Notes: generated by a model not told the origin, from the sequence alone. Positions 26,164 through 36,042 are shown, numbered from the stretch's first letter. The stretch: 64,000 bases of DNA from Flavobacterium sp. (GCF_027531905.1 NZ_JAPZSU010000012.1:1-64000); one strand, 5' to 3'. Translations and numbers: made by a program.

Positions 26164-26827
26164 TAAGCTTACTCCTTCTTGGCAAACTTTTTTATCCGAA
26201 GAACTTGAAAAAGATTATTTCTTGAATTTAATGCAAGCTGTTACTGAAGAATATCAAAATCATACCTGTTTTCCGCCCAAAGAATTGATTTTTTCAGCTT
26301 TTAATCATTGTACATTAGAAGAAGTAAAAGTAGTTATCATTGGTCAAGACCCTTATCATGGAGAAGGTGAGGCTAATGGTTTGAGCTTTTCGGTGAATGA
26401 TGGTGTTAAAATTCCACCATCTTTGCGCAATATTTATAGAGAATTAACAGAGGATTTAGGTGCTATTTTTATGCCAACTTCGGGAAATTTAGAAGCGTGG
26501 GCAAAGCAAGGGGTTTTGTTGTTGAATGCTACTTTGAGTGTTCGAAAAGACAGTCCCAATAGCCACAAACATTTGGCTTGGAGTCAGTTTACAGATGCCG
26601 TTATCGAAAAATTAGCTTCTGAAAAACAAGAGCTTGTTTTTTTACTTTGGGGAAGTTTTGCACAAAAAAAAGGCAACAAAATCAACAGAAACCAACATTT
26701 GGTTTTACAATCGGGTCATCCATCGCCTATGAGTGCTAATCAAGGAAAATGGTTTGGAAATAAACATTTTTCACAAACCAATGCCTATTTAACTTCTAAG
26801 GGGTTGCAACCTATTGATTGGTTGTAA
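26156..26827 (+). CDS. ung: Uracil-DNA glycosylase
   Basis: The 223-residue family 1 UDG removes uracil from DNA. The catalytic water-activating motif GQDPYH (63-68) carries Asp65, and HPSPMSANQGKWFGNKHF holds the minor-groove intercalation loop and the second catalytic His. The full length and motifs indicate a functional enzyme. Its start overlaps hepT by 8 bases, so expression is linked to the toxin-antitoxin pair. It is convergent with the DUF4258-like gene, with adjacent stop codons. Confidence 0.95.
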   Translation: MYNKLTPSWQTFLSEELEKDYFLNLMQAVTEEYQNHTCFPPKELIFSAFNHCTLEEVKVVIIGQDPYHGEGEANGLSFSVNDGVKIPPSLRNIYRELTEDLGAIFMPTSGNLEAWAKQGVLLLNATLSVRKDSPNSHKHLAWSQFTDAVIEKLASEKQELVFLLWGSFAQKKGNKINRNQHLVLQSGHPSPMSANQGKWFGNKHFSQTNAYLTSKGLQPIDWL

Positions 26828-27220
26828 TTATCTCTTGATAATATCTCTTAAAACTGCTTTGTCTGAGTAATTAATTACTTCTACACTGATTTCTTGATTT
26901 TTTGCTGTTTTTCCGTAAATGGTGTAGAGCTTTCCTTTTTCTACGCTAATATTACTTTTGTCAAAATCTACATCGCCAAATTTTAAGGTGTTTTTAATAT
27001 CTGCGGTGTCGACCCATTTTTCGTTTAGAATTTGAGAAGCTTTAGCTGAATAAACAAAAGGCTTATTTCTTAAATCGTTCAACACACGAGCGTTTGGAAA
27101 ATAATTACAGCGGGTGTCTTTGCCAGAAAATATAGCGGCTACCACAAATAATCCCATCAATAAACCAATCAAATAATAAGCGAAACGATATGTAAACTTC
27201 ATGAAGTATTTTTTTTGCAA
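26828..27220 (-). CDS. Small membrane-anchored protein, DUF4258-like
   Basis: The 130-residue protein has one N-terminal transmembrane segment (about 14-30, YYLIGLLMGLFVVAAIF) and a soluble part beginning RCNYFPNARVLNDLRNKPF, a pattern I associate with DUF4258-type proteins of flavobacteria. The DUF assignment is from memory and tentative. The real start may be Met7 (KFTYRFAYY). Topology would place the soluble part in the periplasm. It precedes the terminal part of ald by 18 bases and may be cotranscribed with it. Confidence 0.6.
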   Translation of the reverse strand: MQKKYFMKFTYRFAYYLIGLLMGLFVVAAIFSGKDTRCNYFPNARVLNDLRNKPFVYSAKASQILNEKWVDTADIKNTLKFGDVDFDKSNISVEKGKLYTIYGKTAKNQEISVEVINYSDKAVLRDIIKR

Positions 27221-27238
27221 AGGTAATCGAAACTTAGC

Positions 27239-28432
27239 TTAAAAAACAAGTAAATTAATATCGCTGTCTTGAATATCAAACCATTCTCCTATTGCTTTGT
27301 TAGTAAGGATACCGTGGTACAAATACACTCCGTTTTTAAGTCCTTTGTTGCAACGTATAGCACTTTCTAAACCACCATCTTCGGCAATTTGAAGTAGATA
27401 TGGCGTGATGATGTTACTAATAGATAGAGAAGCTGTTTTAGAATAACGAGAGGGTATATTGGGAACGCAATAATGCAAAACATTACTCTTGATAAAGGTG
27501 GGTTTCTCGTGAGTAGTTACCTCGGAGGTTTCGAAACACCCTCCTGTATCAATGCTTACATCTACGATGACTGCGCCTTTTTTCATGTTTTCCACCATGG
27601 TTTCTGTTACTACAATTGGGCAGCGTTCTTTGCCCCTCATAGCTCCAATGGCTACGTCACATCTTCTTAAGGCTTTTAATAAAGCTTTGGGCTGAATGGT
27701 AGAAGTGAAGATGCGTTGGTTCAAATGATTTTGTAAGCGTCTTAATTTGGTAATCGAATTATCAAAAACTTTTACATTAGCACCAAGTCCAATGGCTGTT
27801 TTAGCTGCAAATTCTCCTACGGTTCCTGCGCCAAGAATAACAACTTCAGTCGGAGGGACTCCTGTAATATTGCCAAATAATAAGCCTTTACCAAACTCGG
27901 TGGTAATCATTAATTCGGCAGCAACTAAAATGGAAGCCGTTCCTGCAATTTCGCTCAAAGACTTAACCGCAGGATAAGAACCATCTTCGTCTTTAATATA
28001 TTCAAAGGCTAAAGCTGTTATTTTTTTTCTTGCTAAAGCTTCAAAATATGCTTTTTGTCTGGTTTTTAATTGAATGGCAGAAAGGACGATTGCTTTATTG
28101 TTGAGCATTTCTATTTCTGCTAGAGTAGGTGGTTCTACTTTTAAAATCATGGGACAACTAAAAACCTTTGCGGTATCTTTAGTTACTTCGGCACCTGCAT
28201 CACTATATTCTTTGTCAGTGTAGCTTGAACTTTCTCCTGCCCCTGATTCAATCATTACGCGATGTCCTTGAATTGTGAGCGAATTAACAGCATCTGGAGT
28301 TAAGCAAATTCGTTTTTCTTGAAAGCTTGTTTCTTTAGGAATCCCAATGAAAAGTTCACTTTTATGTCTGGCTACTTCCAATTTTTCTTCTTGAGGTAGT
28401 AATTGTTGTTTGGTAAATGGGCTAATCGACAT
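27239..28432 (-). CDS. ald: Alanine dehydrogenase
   Basis: The 397-residue protein has the alanine dehydrogenase/transhydrogenase alpha fold. The N-terminal substrate domain has IGIPKETSFQEKRICLTPDA, and the NAD-binding Rossmann glycine motif is VILGAGTVGEFAA. It would reversibly interconvert L-alanine and pyruvate with NAD. It is slightly longer than standard Ald (about 370) because of an N-terminal extension of about 28 residues. In flavobacteria this gene often sits near tsaE and porX, as here (29-31 kb). Confidence 0.9.
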   Translation of the reverse strand: MSISPFTKQQLLPQEEKLEVARHKSELFIGIPKETSFQEKRICLTPDAVNSLTIQGHRVMIESGAGESSSYTDKEYSDAGAEVTKDTAKVFSCPMILKVEPPTLAEIEMLNNKAIVLSAIQLKTRQKAYFEALARKKITALAFEYIKDEDGSYPAVKSLSEIAGTASILVAAELMITTEFGKGLLFGNITGVPPTEVVILGAGTVGEFAAKTAIGLGANVKVFDNSITKLRRLQNHLNQRIFTSTIQPKALLKALRRCDVAIGAMRGKERCPIVVTETMVENMKKGAVIVDVSIDTGGCFETSEVTTHEKPTFIKSNVLHYCVPNIPSRYSKTASLSISNIITPYLLQIAEDGGLESAIRCNKGLKNGVYLYHGILTNKAIGEWFDIQDSDINLLVF

Positions 28433-28511
28433 AATTGTTTAAAAATTTAAGCGTACAATTTACAAAAAGTATTTGTTTTTTTTGATGTAGAAAGGAGGAA
28501 CTCATAATGGT

Positions 28512-28988
28512 TTAAGGCAGAAGTAGTTCCATCTTGATATCGGCTCTTTCGTACACCCCAGATTCTACAGGGATTTCTTTAAAACCAAAAGATTCATACA
28601 GGTGTAGTGCTGGTTTTAATTGCCTACTGGAATATAAAATTAGTTTTTGAATCCCCATTTTTTTGGCTTCTTCTATACAAAAGGCAATTAGTTGTCTTCC
28701 GATGCCTAATCCTTGCACATTTTCAGTAATTGCCATTTTTGATAATTCAAAAGTAGTTGCGTTCATTTTTATTAAGGATACGGTTCCTATAATTTCTTTG
28801 TCATAGCGAGCATAATATATTTTGCCGCCTTTATTAATGATTTCCTCGACAGGGTTGCTTAGTACCAATTCGTCTTTGGGTTCTACCTTGAAGTATTTTT
28901 GTAACCATTCTAAATTTAATGTTTTAATGGCTTCTTTATGTTCAATAGAGAAAGGAATGATTTCAACTGTGGCATTTGGATTTTTCAT
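28512..28988 (-). CDS. GNAT-family N-acetyltransferase
   Basis: The 158-residue protein has the acetyl-CoA binding motif A in VQGLGIGRQLIAFCIEEA (Q/RxxGxG/A) with KMAIT before it and LYSSRQLKPALHLYESFGF as motif B. GNAT enzymes transfer acetyl to an amine; the substrate is unknown. It lies between ald and tsaE on the same strand, with 79 and 110 bases of spacing, so co-transcription is possible but not required. Confidence 0.87.
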   Translation of the reverse strand: MKNPNATVEIIPFSIEHKEAIKTLNLEWLQKYFKVEPKDELVLSNPVEEIINKGGKIYYARYDKEIIGTVSLIKMNATTFELSKMAITENVQGLGIGRQLIAFCIEEAKKMGIQKLILYSSRQLKPALHLYESFGFKEIPVESGVYERADIKMELLLP

Positions 28989-29098
28989 ATATGTAAAAGT
29001 TATTTGTTAGCGGCCATATATGGTATCGGCTCTTGTTTATAGGTGTTTGTTTGCAACAAACCTGTTATTAATGGCGATTTCATAGCAAGAAATAGTTG

Positions 29099-29506
29099 TT
29101 ATGTTAAAACTAGTGTTCTATTGCCATCAGGTAATATTTCTATGGTAATGATTGAATGTTCTTCTGGAATAAGAGTAGCAATTTTTTCAGCCCATTCTAT
29201 AAAACACCAATGTCCCGAATATAAGTATTCATCAATTCCCATATCCAAAGCTTCGATTTCTGATTTTAATCGATAACAATCAAAATGATAAATGTATTGA
29301 TTGTTAGTAGTATAGTATTCATTAACTAAAGAAAAGGTTGGGCTGCTTGTGGGTTCGTTAACTCCTAAATGCTTGCATAATTTTTTTATTAAGGTGGTTT
29401 TTCCTGCGCCCATTTCGCCATTGAATAATAGTACTTTATTTGGGTTTTGTTCTAGTATTTGTTGAGCAACCTGATCTAGCTGTTCTATTGAAAATGTTAT
29501 TGTCAT
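29099..29506 (-). CDS. tsaE: tRNA threonylcarbamoyladenosine ATPase TsaE
   Basis: The 135-residue ATPase has a Walker A motif GEMGAGKTTL (about 30-39) and the family segment SPTFSLVNEYY followed by HFDCYRL. TsaE drives ATP hydrolysis to activate the TsaB-TsaD-TsaE complex for t6A formation on tRNA, working with TsaD at 8.8-9.9 kb. It lies next to porX and ald, a grouping I recall from other flavobacteria. Confidence 0.93.
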   Translation of the reverse strand: MTITFSIEQLDQVAQQILEQNPNKVLLFNGEMGAGKTTLIKKLCKHLGVNEPTSSPTFSLVNEYYTTNNQYIYHFDCYRLKSEIEALDMGIDEYLYSGHWCFIEWAEKIATLIPEEHSIITIEILPDGNRTLVLT

Positions 29507-29591
29507 TCTTATAAAAGTTTATCGGCTATTCTTAATAATTTTTAGCTTGTTTTTTACCTTCAATGATTTAATGTAAACTATTACATACGAA

Positions 29592-31145
29592 TTACTTTGG
29601 ATGGAATACCAAAAAGGGAATAATCATTTCTTCTAATGAAATTCCACCATGTTGATAAGTGTTTTTGTAGTAACTTACGTAATGGTTGTAGTTATTGACA
29701 TAGGCCAGAAACAAATCATTTTTTGCAAAAATATACGAACTGGTCATATTTATGGTAGGTAAACCGATTTCTTTTGGTTCTTTTACGGCATACACATCTT
29801 TTTGCTCATAGGTCAAACTTCTGCCCGTTTTGTATCTTAAATTCAAACTTGTGTTTTTATCGCCCACTACTTTAGATGGGTTTTTGACATTAATAGTTCC
29901 ATGGTCTGTCGTCAAAATCAATTTGAAACCTAATTTTTGCGCTTGTTGAATGATTTCGAGCAAAGGAGAATTTTTGAACCAACTTAAGGTTAATGAGCGA
30001 TAAGCCTTATCATCTGCGGCTAATTCTTTGACCACATCCATTTCGGTTTTGGCATGAGAAAGCATATCTACAAAGTTGTAGACAATCGTAACTAAGTCGT
30101 TATTTTTTAAGGCTTTAAAATTTTCGACTAATTTTTTCCCTCCTGCTAAATTGGTGATTTTGAAATAATCTTCTTTAATCGTTATGCCTAATCGTTTCAA
30201 TTGAGCGGTTAAGAATTCAGCTTCATAGAGATTTTTGCCGCCTTCTTCGGGATCATTTTTCCAGTATTTTGGAAATTTTTTCTCCATGTCAAGCGGAGTT
30301 AATCCTGAAAAAATAGCATTTCGGGCATATTGCGTAGCTGTGGGCAGAATCGAATAATAAGGGACTTCTTTTTCAAGTTTGTAATAGTTGGCGACTACAT
30401 TTTCAAAAGCTTTCCATTGGTCGTACCTTAAATTATCAATCACAACAAAAAGTACGGGTTTGTCTTTCTTTAGGATTTCTGGGACAACCAATTCTTTGAA
30501 TAAGGTATGGGATTGAATGGGTTTGTCGCTTTTAGGAGCAAACCAATCTTCGTAATTGCGTTCTATGAATTTACCAAACTGAGAATTCGCTTCTACTTTT
30601 TGCGATTCAAGAATTTCGATCATGCTTTGGTCATCGATATTTTCTAATTCTAATTCCCAAAAAATCAATTTTTTATAAAGTTCAATCCAATCTTCATAAG
30701 TGTTGACCATAGCCATCTCTAAGGTGATTTTTCTGAATTCCTTTTGATAATCCAAGGTTGTTTTTTGAGAAATTAATCGAGAATGATCTAAGTTCTTTTT
30801 TAGACTTAGAAGAATTTGATTAGGATTGACGGGTTTGATTAAATAATCGGCTATTTTTGAACCAATAGCTTCTTCCATGATGTATTCTTCCTCACTTTTG
30901 GTAATCATAATCATGGGGATGGCCGATTTTTTTTCTTTCATTTCTGAAAGGGTTTCTAATCCGCTCATTCCTGGCATGTTTTCGTCCAAAAACACTATGT
31001 CGAAATTATTTTCTTCAAAAATAGCGATTGCGTCAAGTCCATTATTACAAGTGGTTATGCTATAATTTTTCTTTTCTAAGAAAAGAATATGAGGTTTGAG
31101 CAAGTCGATTTCATCATCTACCCAAAGTATTTTTATTGTATCCAT
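29592..31145 (-). CDS. porX: PorX, response regulator with PglZ/alkaline phosphatase-like domain
   Basis: The 517-residue protein has a receiver domain (1-120) with VDDE at 9-12, phosphoacceptor Asp54 (FLDENMPGMSG) and Lys in LIKPVNP. A helical linker follows, and then a PglZ-type domain with VVIDNLRYDQWKAFEN and TTDHGTINV metal-ligand motifs. PorX regulates T9SS; its phosphodiesterase domain is linked to cyclic-oligonucleotide hydrolysis in Porphyromonas. The sensor PorY is not in the window. A TAnnTTTG-like box (TAATTTTG, minus strand) lies just upstream at 31164-31171. Confidence 0.93.
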   Translation of the reverse strand: MDTIKILWVDDEIDLLKPHILFLEKKNYSITTCNNGLDAIAIFEENNFDIVFLDENMPGMSGLETLSEMKEKKSAIPMIMITKSEEEYIMEEAIGSKIADYLIKPVNPNQILLSLKKNLDHSRLISQKTTLDYQKEFRKITLEMAMVNTYEDWIELYKKLIFWELELENIDDQSMIEILESQKVEANSQFGKFIERNYEDWFAPKSDKPIQSHTLFKELVVPEILKKDKPVLFVVIDNLRYDQWKAFENVVANYYKLEKEVPYYSILPTATQYARNAIFSGLTPLDMEKKFPKYWKNDPEEGGKNLYEAEFLTAQLKRLGITIKEDYFKITNLAGGKKLVENFKALKNNDLVTIVYNFVDMLSHAKTEMDVVKELAADDKAYRSLTLSWFKNSPLLEIIQQAQKLGFKLILTTDHGTINVKNPSKVVGDKNTSLNLRYKTGRSLTYEQKDVYAVKEPKEIGLPTINMTSSYIFAKNDLFLAYVNNYNHYVSYYKNTYQHGGISLEEMIIPFLVFHPK

Positions 31146-31342
31146 ATTTGGTGGTCAAGCATTCAAAATTAGTAAAACATTTAGCCAAATTAATTAAATA
31201 TATTAGGCTTTGATGTGGTATTGTGATTTTTTTAGCTATTTATATGGTTTTTAACTATCGAAATAGCAACTTTTGTATTGGTTTACAGCGTGCTCGGAAC
31301 GATTTACTTTCTCGAAGTAAAGGGCGTAACATCTAAATTGCT

Positions 31343-31350
31343 TATATTTG
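31343..31350 (+). promoter_or_regulatory. Putative -7 box TATATTTG for the HD gene
   Basis: TATATTTG matches the TAnnTTTG box 24 bases before the GTG start of the HD protein. No TTG lies at the expected 19-21 bases, so only the -7 element is supported. Confidence 0.4.
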
Positions 31351-31374
31351 TCGTCCTAAAAAAAATAACAAGAA

Positions 31375-32604
31375 GTGAGTCAAATCAACAAACTTAAAAT
31401 ATTTAATGATCCCATTTATGGTTTTATTACCGTCCCCAATGCGCTTATTTACGATTTAATTCAACATCCATATTTTCAACGCCTCCGCCGGATTTCTCAA
31501 ATGGGTTTGTCTTATTTGGTATATCCTGGCGCTAATCATACGCGTTTTCATCACGCATTAGGATGTATGCATATTATGCAAAAAGCCGTTGAATCGCTTC
31601 GTTTTAAAGGCGTTTCAATCTCGGTTGAGGAGGAAAATGCATTGTATATTGCCATTTTGTTGCACGATATTGGTCATGGTCCTTTTTCTCATGCCATGGA
31701 AAGTAGTATTGTAGAAGATGTGCACCATGAAGCAATTTCTTTGTTGTTTATGCAACAATTAAATAAGGAATTTGAGGGTAAATTAAGTTTAGCAATTCAA
31801 GTTTTTAAAGGCGAATACCATCGCAAATTTATGTTGCAATTGATTTCGAGTCAGTTGGATATGGATCGAATGGATTATTTAAAAAGAGATAGTTTTTACT
31901 CGGGCGTGTCTGAGGGAAATGTTAATTCTGAGCGAATTATACAGATGATGAATGTGGTGGATGATGTTTTGGTAATCGAAGAAAAAGGAATTTATTCGGT
32001 AGAAAAATTTTTAATGTCTCGTCGCTTAATGTATTGGCAAGTGTATCTTCATAAAACGAGTTTGGTTGCCGAATCTATTTTGACCAAAATACTAAAACGA
32101 GCAAAAGAACTTACATTAAAAGGAGAGGAGTTGAAAGCCAGTTCGCCTTTATCCTTTTTTATGCATCACAAGGTAACAATGGAGACTTTTGATGCAGAAA
32201 CTTTGAATTTGTTTTCCAAATTAGATGATTTTGACATTATTAGTGCCTTAAAATCTTGGCAAGATCACCCCGATTTTGTTCTCTCATCCTTGAGTAAAAT
32301 GATTATTAATCGTGATTTGTTGAAAATAAAACTAAGCAGTGAAAAAATTTCTTCAGAAGATTTATTGCCATTAAAGGAAAGAGTTGTTTCAGAATATGGG
32401 ATTTCTTTAACAGAAGCGAATTATTTTATTTTTAGAGGAAAAATCAAAAATCAGGCGTACAGTAAAGAAGCAGAGCCTATTAGGATTTTGAAAAAAGATA
32501 AAACCATAGAGGATATTGTTGACGCCTCAGATCAATTGAATTTTAAATCAGTATCTAAGTTTGTAACGAAGTATTACATCTGTTTTCCAAAACAACTGTT
32601 GTAA
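31375..32604 (+). CDS. HD-domain phosphohydrolase, dGTPase-like
   Basis: The 409-residue protein has the metal-binding HD motif: His59 (TRFHH), His97-Asp98 (LLHDIGHGPFSH) and a later Asp (MDRMD). The sequence belongs to the dGTPase-like HD family. Activity on deoxynucleoside triphosphates is inferred from the family, and archaeal or eukaryotic SAMHD1-like substrates cannot be excluded. The start codon is GTG. It is divergent from porX and precedes the lipid A cluster. Confidence 0.85.
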   Translation: MSQINKLKIFNDPIYGFITVPNALIYDLIQHPYFQRLRRISQMGLSYLVYPGANHTRFHHALGCMHIMQKAVESLRFKGVSISVEEENALYIAILLHDIGHGPFSHAMESSIVEDVHHEAISLLFMQQLNKEFEGKLSLAIQVFKGEYHRKFMLQLISSQLDMDRMDYLKRDSFYSGVSEGNVNSERIIQMMNVVDDVLVIEEKGIYSVEKFLMSRRLMYWQVYLHKTSLVAESILTKILKRAKELTLKGEELKASSPLSFFMHHKVTMETFDAETLNLFSKLDDFDIISALKSWQDHPDFVLSSLSKMIINRDLLKIKLSSEKISSEDLLPLKERVVSEYGISLTEANYFIFRGKIKNQAYSKEAEPIRILKKDKTIEDIVDASDQLNFKSVSKFVTKYYICFPKQLL

Positions 32605-32735
32605 TTTATAACAATTAAAACCTATTTTTTATATTTTTGTCGCGATGAAACGAACGAGTAAGTTATTTTTGAAAATAAACAATACATTCTCTAGTGAGTT
32701 ACATCTTATTCCAATGAATAATACAATCCAATAAG

Positions 32736-33776
32736 ATGAAATTTACAGCAGAACAAATAGCAGGTATTTTAGAAGGTGAAGTAGTGGGTAATCCAAGTGC
32801 TTCAGTATCTAGATTATCAAAAATTGAAGAAGGTACAGAAGGCTCCTTGACTTTTCTGTCCAATCCGAAGTACTTGAATTATATATATTCTACTCAGGCC
32901 TCCATTACTATTGTTAATGACACTTTTGAGCCTGAATCTCCAATAACCACCACCTTGATTAAAGTAAAAGATGCGTATGCTTCTTTCACTAAGCTTTTAG
33001 AATTTTACAATGAAGTCAAAAGAAATAAATCTGGCATAGAACAACCTTCCGTTATTTCTGATGCTGTAAAATATGGAGCTAATTTGTATTTAGGAAGTTT
33101 TAGTTACATTGGTCAAAATGTAGTTATAGGCGATAACGTCAAAATTTACCCCAATTGTTTTATTGGTGATAATGTTGTCATTGGTAATAATGTTACTATT
33201 TTTGCCGGCGTTAATATTTACTCAGAGACCGTGATTGGAAATGATTGCGTCATTCATTCTGGGGTGGTTTTAGGATCGGATGGATTTGGGTTTGTACCAA
33301 AACCAGATGGTACTTTTGATAAAATTCCACAAATAGGAAATGTAGTTTTAGAAGACGGAGTAGAAGTTGGCGCAAACACTACTATCGATAGAGCTACATT
33401 AGGTTCAACAATCATCAGACGTGGCGTGAAATTAGACAATCAGATACAGATTGCCCACAATGTAGAGATTGGCGAAAACACAGTGATAGCAGCACAAACG
33501 GGTATAGCTGGCTCATCAAAAGTAGGTAAGAATGCTATGCTAGGCGGTCAAGTGGGGGTCGTTGGACATTTAACCATTGGTGACAATGTTCGCATTCAAG
33601 CACAATCAGGAGTGACCAGAAACATCAAAGATGACGAAACCATTCAAGGTACACCGGCATTTACTTATAACGATTTTAATAAGTCATATATTTATTTTAA
33701 AAAGTTGCCACAATTGGTAGCCGAACTAGAAGAATTAAAGAAAATAATAAATCAAAAACATGGAAATAATGGTTAA
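32736..33776 (+). CDS. lpxD: UDP-3-O-acylglucosamine N-acyltransferase LpxD
   Basis: The 346-residue acyltransferase has the N-terminal LpxD domain (about 1-100) followed by hexapeptide repeats of a left-handed beta-helix (for example VVIGDNVKIYPNCFIG). The catalytic His is in IQIAHNVEIG and the second conserved His is in GVVGHLTIG, both matching E. coli His239 and His276 contexts. It adds the amide-linked 3-hydroxyacyl chain in lipid A synthesis. It overlaps the next gene by 17 bases. A second LpxD-like gene at 36784 lacks the second histidine. Confidence 0.95.
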   Translation: MKFTAEQIAGILEGEVVGNPSASVSRLSKIEEGTEGSLTFLSNPKYLNYIYSTQASITIVNDTFEPESPITTTLIKVKDAYASFTKLLEFYNEVKRNKSGIEQPSVISDAVKYGANLYLGSFSYIGQNVVIGDNVKIYPNCFIGDNVVIGNNVTIFAGVNIYSETVIGNDCVIHSGVVLGSDGFGFVPKPDGTFDKIPQIGNVVLEDGVEVGANTTIDRATLGSTIIRRGVKLDNQIQIAHNVEIGENTVIAAQTGIAGSSKVGKNAMLGGQVGVVGHLTIGDNVRIQAQSGVTRNIKDDETIQGTPAFTYNDFNKSYIYFKKLPQLVAELEELKKIINQKHGNNG

Positions 33777-35157
33777 ACAGAAAACCATCAAGACGGAAAT
33801 ATCATTAACTGGTGTTGGATTACATACAGGGAAAGAAGTGACAATGACTTTTAAACCTGCGCCAGTAAATAACGGTTTTACATTTGTAAGAGTTGATTTA
33901 GAAGGGCAGCCAATTATTGAAGCTGACGCTAATTATGTTGTAAATACACAAAGAGGAACTAACTTAGAAAAATTAGGAGTTAAAATTCAAACTCCTGAGC
34001 ATGTTTTGGCAGCTTTAGAAGGTTGCGATTTAGATAACGTTATTATCGAATTGAATGCTTCAGAGTTACCTATTATGGATGGTTCTTCAAAATACTTTGT
34101 TGAAGCTATTGAGAAGGTAGGTGTTGAAGAGCAAAATGCTAATCGAAATGTATATGTTGTCAAAGAAATCATCTCATTTGTAGATGAAACTACAGGTAGT
34201 GAGATTTTGGTTATGCCTAATGATCATTATTCTGTAACTACAATGGTTGATTTTGGAACAAAAATCCTTGGAACTCAAAATGCAACTTTGAAAAGCATTG
34301 CCGATTTCAAAACTGAAATTAGTGATTCGAGAACGTTTAGTTTTTTACATGAGTTAGAATCCCTTTTGGATAATGGATTAATCAAAGGCGGTGACCTTAA
34401 TAATGCAATTGTATATGTAGATAAAGAAATATCTGCAACTACCATGGAAAATCTTAAAACGGCTTTTGGTAAAGACACCATTTCAGTTACCCCAAACGGA
34501 ATTTTAGATAACTTGACGTTACATTATCCAAACGAGGCCGCTAGACATAAATTACTTGATGTTGTGGGTGATTTAGCATTAATTGGAACAAAAATCCAAG
34601 GTAAAGTTATTGCAAATAAACCGGGACATTTTGTAAACACCCAATTTGCAAAAAAAATGGCAAAATTGATTAAAATTGAACAGCGTAATTATGTTCCTGT
34701 TTATGATTTGAATCAAGAACCTTTGATGGATATTCATAAAATCATGTCGGTTTTACCGCACAGACCTCCATTTTTATTGATAGATCGCATCATTGAAATG
34801 TCGGATACTCATGTTGTAGGAATGAAAAATGTCACCATGAATGAAAATTTCTTCGTTGGGCATTTTCCTGATGCACCAGTAATGCCAGGGGTTTTAATTG
34901 TAGAAGCTATGGCTCAAACGGGGGGAATTTTAGTATTAAGTACCGTTCCAGATCCAGAAAACTATCTGACTTTCTTTATGAAAATTGATAAAGTTAAGTT
35001 CAAGCACAAAGTACTTCCAGGGGATACTTTAATCTTTAAATGTGATTTGATTACACCTATCAGAAGAGGAATTTGTCATATGCAAGCCAATGCTTATGCT
35101 AATGGAAAATTAGTAGCAGAAGCAGAATTAATGGCGCAAATTGCTAGAAAACAATAA
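33760..35157 (+). CDS. lpxC: Bifunctional LpxC deacetylase / FabZ dehydratase
   Basis: This 465-residue fusion is characteristic of Bacteroidota. The LpxC part (1 to about 300) has the zinc ligand His81 in TPEHVLAAL, GLHTG near the N-terminus and KPGHFVNTQF with later ligands. The FabZ part (about 327-465) has LPHRPPFLLIDR with the catalytic His and GHFPDAPVMPGVLIVEAMAQ with the catalytic Glu. LpxC commits UDP-acyl-GlcNAc to lipid A; FabZ dehydrates 3-hydroxyacyl-ACP, so the fusion couples both. Met4 at 33769 is an alternative start. The gene overlaps lpxD. Confidence 0.95.
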   Translation: MEIMVKQKTIKTEISLTGVGLHTGKEVTMTFKPAPVNNGFTFVRVDLEGQPIIEADANYVVNTQRGTNLEKLGVKIQTPEHVLAALEGCDLDNVIIELNASELPIMDGSSKYFVEAIEKVGVEEQNANRNVYVVKEIISFVDETTGSEILVMPNDHYSVTTMVDFGTKILGTQNATLKSIADFKTEISDSRTFSFLHELESLLDNGLIKGGDLNNAIVYVDKEISATTMENLKTAFGKDTISVTPNGILDNLTLHYPNEAARHKLLDVVGDLALIGTKIQGKVIANKPGHFVNTQFAKKMAKLIKIEQRNYVPVYDLNQEPLMDIHKIMSVLPHRPPFLLIDRIIEMSDTHVVGMKNVTMNENFFVGHFPDAPVMPGVLIVEAMAQTGGILVLSTVPDPENYLTFFMKIDKVKFKHKVLPGDTLIFKCDLITPIRRGICHMQANAYANGKLVAEAELMAQIARKQ

Positions 35158-35227
35158 TTTTTTTGTTGAGTTGCTTAATCTTTTTAAGGGTTAATCAATT
35201 AAACAGCTTAACGACTAAACTCAAAAA

Positions 35228-36013
35228 ATGAATCAACCATTAGCATATGTACATCCAGGGGCAAAAATTGCCAAAAATGTAGTAATAGAGCCTTTTACTA
35301 CCATTCATAATAATGTAGTTATCGGTGATGGAACTTGGATAGGTTCTAATGTAACCATCATGGAAGGGGCTAGAATTGGTAAAAATTGTAATATTTTTCC
35401 TGGTGCAGTAATTTCTGCAGTTCCTCAAGATTTAAAATTTGGAGGTGAAGAGTCTTTGGCTATCATTGGTGATAATTGTACTATTAGAGAGTGCGTGACG
35501 ATCAATAGAGGGACTATTGCTTCTGGACAAACTACTTTAGGTAATAATTGTTTAGTAATGGCTACAGCTCATATTGCTCACGATTGTCATATTGGTGACA
35601 ATGCAATTATCGTAAATGGCGTTGCTTTGGCGGGTCATGTAATTGTTGGAAAACATGCGGTAATCGGAGGGTTAGCAGCTATCCATCAATTTATTCATAT
35701 TGGAGATCATGCTATGGTTTCTGGTGGATCTTTGGTTAGAAAAGATGTGCCACCCTTTACTAAAGCAGCAAAAGAACCTTTGTCTTATGTAGGGATTAAC
35801 TCAGTAGGATTAAGAAGAAGAGGTTTTACCACCGAAAAAATCAAAGAGATTCAAGATATTTACAGAATTTTATATCAAAAAAATTACAACACGACTCAAG
35901 CTTTAGGGATAATTGAGGCCGAAATGGAAGCAACACCAGAGCGTGATGAGATCATCGACTTTATTCGTAACTCTTCAAGAGGAGTTATGAAAGGCTACTC
36001 AGGAAATTATTAA
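35228..36013 (+). CDS. lpxA: UDP-N-acetylglucosamine acyltransferase LpxA
   Basis: The 261-residue beta-helix acyltransferase does the first step of lipid A synthesis, the transfer of 3-hydroxyacyl from ACP to UDP-GlcNAc. Hexapeptide repeats run from the N-terminus (VVIEPFTTIHNNVVIGDG), the catalytic His is in ATAHIAHDCHIG, and the C-terminal helical part starts about residue 190. The length equals the family norm (about 260). It is 70 bases after lpxC/fabZ and 29 before efp. Confidence 0.95.
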   Translation: MNQPLAYVHPGAKIAKNVVIEPFTTIHNNVVIGDGTWIGSNVTIMEGARIGKNCNIFPGAVISAVPQDLKFGGEESLAIIGDNCTIRECVTINRGTIASGQTTLGNNCLVMATAHIAHDCHIGDNAIIVNGVALAGHVIVGKHAVIGGLAAIHQFIHIGDHAMVSGGSLVRKDVPPFTKAAKEPLSYVGINSVGLRRRGFTTEKIKEIQDIYRILYQKNYNTTQALGIIEAEMEATPERDEIIDFIRNSSRGVMKGYSGNY

Positions 36014-36042
36014 AAAACAAATAAATTATTAAATAAAAAAAA

